This document shows positions 8,030 through 15,167 of a stretch of 39,572 bases of DNA, in pieces (position 1 is the stretch's first letter; the number at the start of each line of letters is the position of its first letter). The position numbers were made by a program, and so were the translations under genes. The notes beneath the pieces are model-generated. The model was not told the DNA's origin. It did not search any database and was given only the letters and a program-made list of their open reading frames with translations. This DNA is from an uncultured Clostridia bacterium (GTDB lineage: Bacteria; Bacillota; Clostridia; Peptostreptococcales; Anaerovoracaceae), in the NCBI GenBank assembly GCA_934256595.1, contig CAKQOW010000017.1, forward strand, positions 1 through 39,572, in the 5' to 3' direction.

Positions 8030-8224
8030 TTAATAGGATCCGTTATTGAGTCTGCGCTCAAGCTCCTTTTTCAGGTATTCAACCTCACTGTCAGTCAGAT
8101 CGTCTGCATCAATTGTAACCGAAGTCTCGCCTCTTCTTGCTGCAGAAAGACATTCCTCTACTTTATTTTCGACTGCAGTATAGCGGTATCCCATATAATT
8201 CATAAATTCATTGTCAGACATCAT
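8030..8224 (-). CDS. 64-aa acidic helical protein coupled to the WYL regulator
   Basis: The ORF overlaps the upstream WYL gene by 4 nt (ATGA), so the two are translationally coupled and probably act together. The N-terminus is aromatic and Met-rich (EFMNYMGYRY). The second half contains DDLTDSEVEYLKKELERRL, a strongly helical acidic/basic segment. No signal peptide, membrane segment, cysteine or DNA-binding motif is visible. I do not recognise a family. It might be a small partner or ligand of the WYL protein, but that is inference from the coupling. It is followed by an intrinsic terminator. Confidence 0.7.
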   Translation of the reverse strand: MMSDNEFMNYMGYRYTAVENKVEECLSAARRGETSVTIDADDLTDSEVEYLKKELERRLNNGSY

Positions 8225-9165
8225 ATACCTCCTTCTATAATTTCCACATTATCACCCTGGCCTCTAAGCCATATTTCAACACCGTTTCCGTAGACCTCCA
8301 CCTTAACCGTCCATCCGCTGTCATCATGCTCTATTATTTCTGCAGTAGGGAAGCGGTCAAGAACAGATTCTATGCTGATACCTTTGTATCTGAATATAAC
8401 GGTTCTTAATTCTCCGCCAAACATGAACTGGATTCTTTTTCGAAATTCACCTTCCTGAAAGCGCTCCGCATAAGGAACATGAAAATGTTCATCTAAAACT
8501 TCAAATTCCTCAATCCGGTCAATTCTGTATATGGTCGGGAAAGCTCTGTTCGGGACATCCGGCATATCTTCGCTTGCGGAAATATATGCGCACAGGTAAA
8601 AATAATACTCGGAAAACATTATTCCCACAGGCTGTATCAGCCTCATGACGTTATCCTTCTCTTTTAGCTTCTGATAACGTATTCTCATCAGCCTGTGTTC
8701 ATACACCGCGCTGCTGATATCCCACATATCATTTATAAAGTTTCTGCCGTGATGCGGCTCCAGATAATGAAATTTTTCATTGCTTATGAGATCCGCCACC
8801 TGTCTGTAATTCTCACATGGAACACAGCACTGCAGAAGCTTATCAATAATGGGATACATTTCATCTTTCATCATTGACCTGCTTTCCAGAAGGATCTTGC
8901 ATACTGCCAGGATCTCGCTGTTGGTAAGCGTATTCCCTGCATTCCGGATCAAAACATAACCTTTCTGGTTTCTGTCATATATAATATCTCTCCCTGAACC
9001 GTAGTCATTTGCCAGATAGGCCCTTATATCGTCAATATCTCTTTGAATTGATCTTTCGTTCACGTCATATCTTGCCGCTTCTTCCGCCTTAACCAGGATT
9101 TCTCCATTTGTAAAGCGATTGTACAGATCTAATATTCTTCCTACTTTTTTATCCAATATGCACAC
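8221..9165 (-). CDS. WYL-domain transcriptional regulator
   Basis: A 314-aa protein. Residues about 5-60 form a DeoR/HTH_11-like winged helix (NERSIQRDIDDIRAYL is the recognition helix). Residues about 140-220 form a WYL domain in which the signature reads YYFYLCAY, with Phe for Trp. The C-terminal 80 residues resemble the WCX extension. WYL regulators sense nucleic-acid or nucleotide ligands and are often found beside CRISPR and other defence genes. The start is a GTG at 9165 behind AAGGA. A 19-bp perfect palindrome at 9214-9232 overlaps its probable transcription start, a good candidate autoregulatory operator. It lies between the two paralogous small-element sets and upstream of cas12a on the same strand, but its terminator separates the transcripts. 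Confidence 0.88.
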   Translation of the reverse strand: MCILDKKVGRILDLYNRFTNGEILVKAEEAARYDVNERSIQRDIDDIRAYLANDYGSGRDIIYDRNQKGYVLIRNAGNTLTNSEILAVCKILLESRSMMKDEMYPIIDKLLQCCVPCENYRQVADLISNEKFHYLEPHHGRNFINDMWDISSAVYEHRLMRIRYQKLKEKDNVMRLIQPVGIMFSEYYFYLCAYISASEDMPDVPNRAFPTIYRIDRIEEFEVLDEHFHVPYAERFQEGEFRKRIQFMFGGELRTVIFRYKGISIESVLDRFPTAEIIEHDDSGWTVKVEVYGNGVEIWLRGQGDNVEIIEGGI

Positions 9166-9213
9166 CGGCTTCCTTACATTTCTCTAACTGTAAATCCAAT
9201 ATACCAGAAATGT

Positions 9214-9245
9214 ATAGACATAATATGTCTATTTGCCAAATTATA
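9214..9245 (-). promoter_or_regulatory. WYL operon promoter with 19-bp palindromic operator
   Basis: The plus strand carries ATAGACATAATATGTCTAT at 9214-9232, a perfect 9+1+9 inverted repeat. A minus-strand TATAAT (9240-9245) preceded by TGA (extended -10) is just upstream, so the palindrome covers about +1 to +19 of the predicted transcript. This is the classic position for a repressor site. Binding by the WYL protein itself is inference. Confidence 0.6.
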
Positions 9246-9385
9246 TCATAATTTTACAGTTCTGATGACTGCCTGCAGAACTGTTTCGGCAGACCGAACG
9301 ACCCCGGCAGTCCGGCGTTTATACTTCAATCTGCCTGTAATTGCGACACTGTTTTGTCCTTATATATAACGGATAATTCCGGGCA

Positions 9386-9526
9386 GAACTCCAGGGCAGA
9401 ACATCCCTGCTCCGCCCTGAAGTTCCGCTTAAATAAATTTAATCACTCTGTTCATAATGTACCCTCTCTCGTAAAACACAATATGTCTGCCGTATTAATT
9501 ATACATTATTCAGACTATTTGCACAA
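9386..9526 (-). ncRNA. Structured short RNA, set 2, with its promoter and 8-codon ORF
   Basis: Paralog of the 7729-7871 unit. Promoter: TTGTGC (9521-9526), 17-bp spacer, TATAAT (9498-9503) on the minus strand. An 8-codon ORF (9455-9429, MNRVIKFI) follows GAGAGAGGG. The hairpin 9386-9425 has an 11-12-bp outer stem, inner stem GAGCA/TGTTC and a GGGA (GNRA) loop. Relative to set 1 the stem shows compensating changes (GGGC/GCCC against AGGC/GTCT). Unlike set 1 no U-run follows (CTGCCCGG), so it may not terminate efficiently. The role is unknown. Confidence 0.55.
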
Positions 9527-9591
9527 CTGCAATCTGCTCCTCCCGGTACTGCATTATCGTATATTTGTCTCAATATCCGTACATGCAGCAG

Positions 9592-9672
9592 TTACAGCTT
9601 CTTCATAGCCTCGCCGAACAAACCGATAAAAAATCCAACAACACCTGCAAAAGCTAATAAAATCTTATACAT
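9592..9672 (-). CDS. 26-aa hydrophobic peptide, paralog of the cas-linked peptide
   Basis: The ORF starts MYKILLAFAG, continues through a hydrophobic FFIGLF core and ends GEAMKKL. A strong AAAGGAGG lies 5 nt before the ATG. It shares with the 7346-7423 peptide the M-[FY]-K-[IL]-L start, the FFIG[LI] core, the GEAMK tail and nearly the same length, while the nucleotide sequence has diverged. It is not followed by cas12a here: the set 2 short-RNA promoter comes next. A single transmembrane or amphipathic helix is predicted from composition. Type I toxin-like or lytic-type peptides are the closest guess. I do not recognise a named family. Confidence 0.65.
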   Translation of the reverse strand: MYKILLAFAGVVGFFIGLFGEAMKKL

Positions 9673-9716
9673 AAACTCCTCCTTTCACTCCGGCCACAAA
9701 CCTTTTCTATATTTTC

Positions 9717-9758
9717 AATATAGCATATCCCCTGTCCCTTTTTTGGTGCTTTATCTGT
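9717..9758 (-). promoter_or_regulatory. Promoter and conserved 37-bp block of peptide set 2
   Basis: Extended -10 TGC TATATT (-10 at 9717-9722) on the minus strand, 45 nt before the peptide start. The upstream block 9722-9758 differs at one base from 7471-7507. No good -35 is present, as in set 1. Confidence 0.55.
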
Positions 9759-9796
9759 GATATAGTAAAAAATTCAATATTTTTTTGCAGACATAT

Positions 9797-9890
9797 AAAA
9801 AAGAACAGTATATGCATCTCACACACACTGTTCTAAACCTTATTCACTTTGTTTTATCTCCGGCATCCTTGTACAAACAGAATATAATTT
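9797..9890 (-). ncRNA. Short terminated RNA upstream of peptide set 2
   Basis: On the minus strand a perfect 8-bp stem AGAACAGT/ACTGTTCT (9834-9827 and 9809-9802) is followed by a U-run, forming a terminator. A possible promoter (TTGAAG, 16 bp, TATATT) lies just upstream near 9884-9911. The transcribed stretch aligns gap-free to the set 1 equivalent. The hairpin arms differ between copies (set 1 has one mismatch). Likely a small RNA of about 80-90 nt; its target or role is not visible. Confidence 0.4.
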
Positions 9891-9969
9891 CTCAAATTTT
9901 CCCTTCAACAGCTTTTTCAGCCTGTTTTCACAGGGGCGTAAAAACGTATAAGTTCAAACTCACACGCAA

Positions 9970-10016
9970 GTTAGTTCCAAGTTAGTTCCAAGTTAGTTCC
10001 AAGTTAGTTCCAAGTT
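9970..10016. repeat. 11-bp tandem repeat, four copies plus a partial
   Basis: GTTAGTTCCAA occurs four times head to tail (9970, 9981, 9992, 10003) with a partial fifth, without mismatches. It lies 18 bp beyond the stop codon of the AlbA_2-type gene. Exact copies imply recent slippage or selection. The unit length is not a multiple of three. Confidence 0.9.
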
Positions 10017-10033
10017 GTATTGATATTTTAGAG

Positions 10034-11644
10034 TCATTCAGATGTAAACCATTTTGCGGCACTCGTTGTTCCTTTACAGTAAACTTTTCCGCTTTCACTC
10101 AATTCTCTCATCAAAACACGTATCTGATTTCGACTGAGTCCCGGCAGAATCTGCTGCAGTTCTTTGAACGGAGTACCAGCTTCATTGTTTTTACGAATAT
10201 GCTTTAGTAGCAGCTCCTTGTTGGTTTCTCTGTCCAGGCCAACCTGTCTTGTATGCACGCCGGATTTTCCCGTTGCCGCATAGAGGCTTCTTGCAAGAAC
10301 ATACTTCCTGCGCCCAATATGCTCAACAATTCCCATCTCAATCAGCCGATTCAGCCGCGACAGCATCTTTTCATTCAGCGGTCGCTCATGGTACAATGCA
10401 TCAATTACAAGAAAATCCTCTGTGGACAGCAGTTCTGCGCATCTTTCACTAATCCGGTTAATAACAGAAAGCATTGCCTTATCAAGAATCAGTCCGTTCA
10501 GCGTAACGCTGACGAAAAAGTTATCTGTTCCTGTAAAGTCCGGAAGCGGCTTTGCCTCCTGCACGCTCAGTTCAAACATCAGGTTCATACCTTGACCGGA
10601 GCGTTCCACCATACCGCAAAGTGAAAGGATTTCCGCAATGCGGCGATTGCGCGGCAACTGGCGATCCAGTATATTATCAAGTGTAATGCCGAAAGGAAGT
10701 CCTCCCGGGCTTTCAACAACCAGTCTGTCACGGAACTGTCTAACAAAAATGCTGCCGCCAAACTGATAGTTTCTATGGCTCACCGCATTCAGAATTGCTT
10801 CTCGTACAACACGCTCATTGAAAGTCGCAATGTCAAACACAAAGAAACCCTCCTGATAGTGCTGCTTGTCGTTCCGCAGATTGATAAGTTCCCACACGCG
10901 GTCATAGCAGGCAAAGAATCCGACTTTAAATTCTTCTCTCTGATTGGCAGGTCCCGACGCTTCGGAGGAGCGATATTCAAAAATTATTTCAGCCTGCGGC
11001 AAATATTTAATGATCGCTGCGTTCTTTCCAAACAGAATTAAAGCTGCATACGTCACTCCCTCATCTGTAATCGCACCGCAGTCATGCAGAAGCTGCTGCT
11101 TTGAAAGCGCAGCAAGCTGTTTCTTGCCACTTTTTTCGATCCACTTTGTACAGAAATTTTCAATCGCGGTTTCGTCCAGATCTTCAACCGTTGCTCCTGT
11201 ACAAATTGTCGCAGAGAAATCACCTCCGGTTTCTTCATATATATTACGGCGCATATCCTCTGACATTGATTTAAGCGTATCACCTTCATAAATCCATGCT
11301 ATGCCACCATATTGTACCGGCAAGCCGATTGGACGGCTCTTGACATCGAAGACCAGAACACGTTTCCCATCATAGTCAAAAATCTGAAAATCAATATTGA
11401 TCCGCAGTTTCTCAATTAAACCCATACGGGTACGCTCCGGCTGACTGAAAGCTGCACTTCCAACCACCCTGCGTGGTCTTTTATCTGTGATGCCAAATAC
11501 CAGCCTGCCGCCGCCATTATTCGCCAGGGCACAGCAGCACTTCGCCGCATCTCCAAAGTCAAACCGGTTTTTAGCTTCCTTAAATTGTACATGTTCACCC
11601 TCTTTGGCTTCTAAAAGCTCTTGAACAGTTTCTAAATATGACAT
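10034..11644 (-). CDS. AlbA_2 / HATPase (Schlafen-like) ATP-binding protein
   Basis: A 536-aa protein. The ATG at 11644 follows GAGGAG at 7 nt; an upstream in-frame GTG overlaps that site. Residues about 10-130 match the AlbA_2 (Schlafen-related) putative nucleic-acid-binding domain (EGEHVQFKEA and NNGGGRLVFGI). Residues about 260-370 resemble the RecG-C-type HATPase_c_4 domain (REAILNAVSHRNY, VESPGGLPFGIT, RSGQGMNLMF). The C-terminus has winged-helix features (RNQIRVLMRELSESGKV). Such proteins are usually annotated as putative transcriptional regulators, and some occur in defence islands. Here the gene borders a CRISPR/WYL region. Substrate and function are unknown. Confidence 0.82.
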   Translation of the reverse strand: MSYLETVQELLEAKEGEHVQFKEAKNRFDFGDAAKCCCALANNGGGRLVFGITDKRPRRVVGSAAFSQPERTRMGLIEKLRINIDFQIFDYDGKRVLVFDVKSRPIGLPVQYGGIAWIYEGDTLKSMSEDMRRNIYEETGGDFSATICTGATVEDLDETAIENFCTKWIEKSGKKQLAALSKQQLLHDCGAITDEGVTYAALILFGKNAAIIKYLPQAEIIFEYRSSEASGPANQREEFKVGFFACYDRVWELINLRNDKQHYQEGFFVFDIATFNERVVREAILNAVSHRNYQFGGSIFVRQFRDRLVVESPGGLPFGITLDNILDRQLPRNRRIAEILSLCGMVERSGQGMNLMFELSVQEAKPLPDFTGTDNFFVSVTLNGLILDKAMLSVINRISERCAELLSTEDFLVIDALYHERPLNEKMLSRLNRLIEMGIVEHIGRRKYVLARSLYAATGKSGVHTRQVGLDRETNKELLLKHIRKNNEAGTPFKELQQILPGLSRNQIRVLMRELSESGKVYCKGTTSAAKWFTSE

Positions 11645-11839
11645 ATTGTTTCTCCTCACTTTAGGCGAGATCCATATGATTTCTCCAATTCCCTCACCCC
11701 GCCATCTTCAAATGTATATCCCTGATACTATGATAACACATACCGATAATTGAAGCCATTCCTTTTAGCCTGAAAATCACTTAAACAATGTATGTCAATT
11801 CATCTCATAATTGAAATTACGTGAGATCTTGACATTTGC

Positions 11840-11870
11840 AATAAAATACAGCCTCCATCTCTGAAGGCTG
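11840..11870 (-). terminator. Terminator after eno
   Basis: On the minus strand CAGCCT pairs with AGGCTG around a 10-nt loop, followed by TATTTTATT. It lies 20 nt past the eno stop and ends the glycolytic operon. Confidence 0.7.
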
Positions 11871-11889
11871 CACCCTGATTGGTTAATTC

Positions 11890-13179
11890 CTATTTAATGT
11901 TGTAAAACGCATTCTTTCCTGCATACTGCGCAGAGTCTCCTAAAAGCTCCTCAAGTCTCAGAAGCTGATTGTACTTGGCAATCCTGTCTGTTCTTGAAAG
12001 GGAACCGGTCTTAATCTGTCCTGCATTAAGTCCCACAACTATGTCAGCTATGGTTGTATCCTCGGTTTCTCCCGATCTGTGTGATACTACCGCAGTATAG
12101 CCTGCTTTCTTGGCCATTTCTATTGCATCAAATGTTTCTGTAAGCGTACCTATCTGGTTTACCTTGATAAGTATTGAGTTTGCAACGCCTTTTTTGATGC
12201 CCTCTTCAAGTCTTGCCGTATTTGTTACAAACAGGTCGTCTCCTACAAGCTGAATTCTGCCGCCCAGTCTTTCGGTCAGCAGCTTCCAGCCGTCCCAGTC
12301 GTCCTCTGCAAGTCCGTCCTCTATTGAGATTACAGGATATTTGTCGCACAGCATTTCGTAGTACGCCACCATTTCCTCTGCTGTTCTTGATACTCCCTCT
12401 CCTGTAAGGTTGTATATATTCTTTTCGGTATCAAAGAATTCCGAAGCCGCAACGTCAAGAGCTATTCTCACATCATCTCCCGGTTTGTAGCCGGCTTTTT
12501 CGATTGCTTCGATAATAACCTGTATAGCCTCCTCGTTGGTTGAAAGGTTCGGTGCAAATCCACCCTCATCTCCCACTGCCGTATTAAGACCCTTGTCTTT
12601 TAATACTTTTTTGAGATTATGGAATACCTCCGCGCCCATTCTAAGCGCTTCTCTGAATGCAGGAGCTCCTACAGGCATTATCATAAATTCCTGTATGTCT
12701 ACAGTGTTGTCTGCGTGTGAGCCGCCGTTTAATATATTCATCATAGGTGTAGGAAGCACCTTGCCGTTTATTCCTCCGAGATACTGGAAAAGCGGAAGTC
12801 CAAGGGACTCTGCCGCAGCTCTTGCTGCAGCCATTGATACGCCCAGTATCGCATTTGCTCCGAGCCTGCCCTTGTTAGGAGTTCCGTCAAGCTCGATAAG
12901 GAAGTTGTCAAGTCCTGTCTGGTCGAATACGTCCCAGCCTATAATTTCATCAGCGATTATATCGTTTACATTCTCTACAGCCTTGAGTGTTCCCTTGCCG
13001 AGATATCTGAGTCTGTCGCCGTCTCTGAGCTCAACCGCTTCATGCACACCTGTTGATGCGCCTGACGGAACTATGGCTCTTCCCATTGTGCCGTCCTCAA
13101 GATATACCTCAACCTCTACTGTAGGATTTCCTCTGCTGTCTAAAACCTCTCTTGCAATTACATCTTCTATAAATGCCAT
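11890..13179 (-). CDS. eno: Enolase
   Basis: A 429-aa enolase converting 2-phosphoglycerate to phosphoenolpyruvate. Family motifs are intact: DSRGNPTVEV near the N-terminus, GVSMAAARA, NGGSHADN, AVGDEGGFAP, VGDDLFVTN, LIKVNQIGT and SHRSGETEDT. The ATG at 13179 is used because GGAGG lies 8 nt upstream; the longer frame would need a TTG inside that site. It is the last gene of a minus-strand glycolytic operon, 28 nt after tpiA. No phosphoglycerate mutase lies between tpiA and eno, although many Firmicute operons have one there. Confidence 0.98.
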   Translation of the reverse strand: MAFIEDVIAREVLDSRGNPTVEVEVYLEDGTMGRAIVPSGASTGVHEAVELRDGDRLRYLGKGTLKAVENVNDIIADEIIGWDVFDQTGLDNFLIELDGTPNKGRLGANAILGVSMAAARAAAESLGLPLFQYLGGINGKVLPTPMMNILNGGSHADNTVDIQEFMIMPVGAPAFREALRMGAEVFHNLKKVLKDKGLNTAVGDEGGFAPNLSTNEEAIQVIIEAIEKAGYKPGDDVRIALDVAASEFFDTEKNIYNLTGEGVSRTAEEMVAYYEMLCDKYPVISIEDGLAEDDWDGWKLLTERLGGRIQLVGDDLFVTNTARLEEGIKKGVANSILIKVNQIGTLTETFDAIEMAKKAGYTAVVSHRSGETEDTTIADIVVGLNAGQIKTGSLSRTDRIAKYNQLLRLEELLGDSAQYAGKNAFYNIK

Positions 13180-13207
13180 TAATCTGTCCTCCAAAAATCA
13201 TTTTTAA

Positions 13208-13960
13208 TCAGAAATCAACAATCTGAATAAAGTCCTCAGGCACAAGGCTTGCCCCGCCTACAAGTGCTCCGTCGATTTCCGCCATATTCATTATTTCAGC
13301 CGCATTGGCAGGTTTGACGCTGCCGCCGTACTGAATAACAACCTCGCAGGCTGTATCGTCATCATACACCTCTGAAACAACTTCTCTGATAAAGCCGCAC
13401 ATCTCATCTGCCTGCGCAGGGGTTGCTGTTTTGCCTGTGCCTATTGCCCATACAGGCTCATAGGCTATGACAAGCTTTGCAACCTGCTCAGGTTCAAGCT
13501 CTGCAAGCCCCTCTATAAGCTGGGCTCTTACGATAGCCTGCTCCTGTCCTGCTTCTCTTTCGTCAAGACCCTCGCCCACGCACATTATAGGGGTGATGTC
13601 TGTTTCAAAGAGCTTGTGCAGTTTTCTGTTTACCGTCTCGTTTGTCTCCGCAAAGTACTGTCTTCTTTCGGAATGACCCACTATACAGAAATCAACGCCG
13701 ATTTCCTCAAGCTGTTTTACCGAGATTTCTCCTGTGTATGCGCCCTCGTCCGCAAAATGAACGTTCTGTGCGCCCAGCATTACGCCTGTGCCGGCAAAGG
13801 CTGTTTTAAGCGCCGCAAGCTGTGTAAAAGGCGCGCATATTGCTGTTCTGACATCGGTTTCGTCCGCCTTGTAAAGCTCTGAAAATCTCTTTGCAAAGCT
13901 TACGGCTTCTGCTGTTGTCTTGTACATCTTCCAGTTGCCTGCTATTAAAGGTTTTCTCAT
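13208..13960 (-). CDS. tpiA: Triose-phosphate isomerase
   Basis: A 250-aa TIM barrel interconverting dihydroxyacetone phosphate and glyceraldehyde-3-phosphate. It shows the catalytic lysine motif GNWKMY, the catalytic histidine in VGHSERR, the catalytic glutamate in AYEPVWAIGTG and the phosphate-binding YGGSV and GALVGGASL. GGAGG precedes the ATG by 5 nt. It lies 9 nt after pgk in the same operon. Normal length, no anomalies. Confidence 0.98.
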   Translation of the reverse strand: MRKPLIAGNWKMYKTTAEAVSFAKRFSELYKADETDVRTAICAPFTQLAALKTAFAGTGVMLGAQNVHFADEGAYTGEISVKQLEEIGVDFCIVGHSERRQYFAETNETVNRKLHKLFETDITPIMCVGEGLDEREAGQEQAIVRAQLIEGLAELEPEQVAKLVIAYEPVWAIGTGKTATPAQADEMCGFIREVVSEVYDDDTACEVVIQYGGSVKPANAAEIMNMAEIDGALVGGASLVPEDFIQIVDF

Positions 13961-13969
13961 ATCGGCCTC

Positions 13970-15154
13970 CTATTTATCATCAAGACACGCAATACCCGGA
14001 AGCACCTTGCCCTCAAGGAATTCAAGCGATGCTCCGCCGCCTGTTGATATATGTGTCATTTTGTCTGCAAGACCTGCCTGCTCTACAGCCGCGGCAGAGT
14101 CGCCTCCGCCTATTACCGTAACGGCATCTGAGTCTGCCAGTATCTCAGCTATTGCAAAGGTACCCTTTGCAAAATTCGGCATTTCAAACACGCCCATAGG
14201 GCCGTTCCAAACGATTGTCTGAGCCTTCAGAAGCTCTGCTTTGAAAAGCTCCACGGAAGCAGGTCCTATGTCAAGGCCCTGTCTGTCCGCAGGCATATTT
14301 TCTCTCGGATATACGTCATATGCCGCATCGTCTGCAAAGCTGTCTGCGCATACCGCATCTACAGGAAGCAGCATTTTTACTCCCGCCTGCTCTGCCTTTG
14401 CCATAAGGTCCTTTGCAAGCTCTATATTTGCTGCATCAAGTATGGACTGACCGATTTCATATCCCATAGCCTTAAAGAAAGTATATGCCATACCGCCGCC
14501 GATTATAAGGGTGTCAACCTTTGTCAGCAGGTTCTCTATTACAGGCAGCTTGTCGCCAACCTTGGCTCCGCCCATAATGGCCGCAAAAGGTCTCTTTGGA
14601 TTTTCGACTGCGGCTCCGAGGAATTTGAGTTCCTTTTCGATAAGAAAGCCCGATACTGACGGCAGGAACTGCGCAATTCCCGCTGTCGAGGAATGAGCTC
14701 TGTGAGCCGTACCGAAAGCATCGTTTACAAAGATTTCTGCAAGTGATGCAAGCTTCTTTGCAAATTCAGGGTCATTATCGGTTTCACCCTTTACAAATCT
14801 CACGTTTTCGAGCAGCATAATCTGACCGGATTTAAGGTCTGCCGCCGCCTTTGAAACCGCATCGTCAACCACTGCAGGCGATGATACAAATTTAATTTCA
14901 CGGTCAAGCACCTCTGCCAGTCTGTCTGCCACAGGCTTCAGGGTGTATTCCATTTTAGGCTCTCCCTTAGGTCTGCCCATATGTGACATCAGTATAACCG
15001 CGCAGTCCTGCTCCAGAAGATATTCAATTGTAGGGACTGCCGCTGTTATTCTTGTATCGTCAGTTATATTTCCGTCTTTAATAGGTACGTTGAAGTCACA
15101 TCTTACTATGACTTTTTTACCTTTTAAATCAATATCTCTAACTGTTTTTTTCAT
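13970..15154 (-). CDS. pgk: Phosphoglycerate kinase
   Basis: A 394-aa kinase making ATP and 3-phosphoglycerate from 1,3-bisphosphoglycerate. Recognisable by VIVRCDFNVP, LMSHMGRPKG, LLENVRF, NDAFGTAHRAHSS, AIMGGAKVGDKL and the C-terminal TVIGGGDSAAAVE and STGGGASLE. The ATG at 15154 follows GAGGAAATCAAA; a TTG extension to 15181 is unlikely. It lies 13 nt after gap, within the rpoN-gap-pgk-tpiA-eno group. Intact. Confidence 0.98.
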   Translation of the reverse strand: MKKTVRDIDLKGKKVIVRCDFNVPIKDGNITDDTRITAAVPTIEYLLEQDCAVILMSHMGRPKGEPKMEYTLKPVADRLAEVLDREIKFVSSPAVVDDAVSKAAADLKSGQIMLLENVRFVKGETDNDPEFAKKLASLAEIFVNDAFGTAHRAHSSTAGIAQFLPSVSGFLIEKELKFLGAAVENPKRPFAAIMGGAKVGDKLPVIENLLTKVDTLIIGGGMAYTFFKAMGYEIGQSILDAANIELAKDLMAKAEQAGVKMLLPVDAVCADSFADDAAYDVYPRENMPADRQGLDIGPASVELFKAELLKAQTIVWNGPMGVFEMPNFAKGTFAIAEILADSDAVTVIGGGDSAAAVEQAGLADKMTHISTGGGASLEFLEGKVLPGIACLDDK

Positions 15155-15167
15155 TTTGATTTCCTCA

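Noticed and set aside
7311..8030. A degenerate CRISPR repeat guiding Cas12a to its own promoter (CreR/CreTA-like element)
   Set aside because: I searched by eye on both strands for TCTAC-N4/5-GTAGA or close variants and found none. ATCTGTAG near 7502 lacks a matching stem partner.
7734..9672. Antisense pairing between the short B RNAs and the peptide ribosome sites
   Set aside because: Only about 7 nt match in set 1 (ACTTCAA with TTGAAGT) and nothing comparable in set 2, so chance is the better explanation.
9840..9870. 8-codon ORF MPEIKQSE (and a similar one near 7600) as a gene
   Set aside because: Neither copy has a convincing ribosome site at the right distance; the conservation can be explained by the RNA alone.
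12536..13207. 223-codon ORF on the plus strand opposite eno
   Set aside because: A low-complexity Ser/Pro-rich shadow of a certain enolase gene; no ribosome site or family resemblance.
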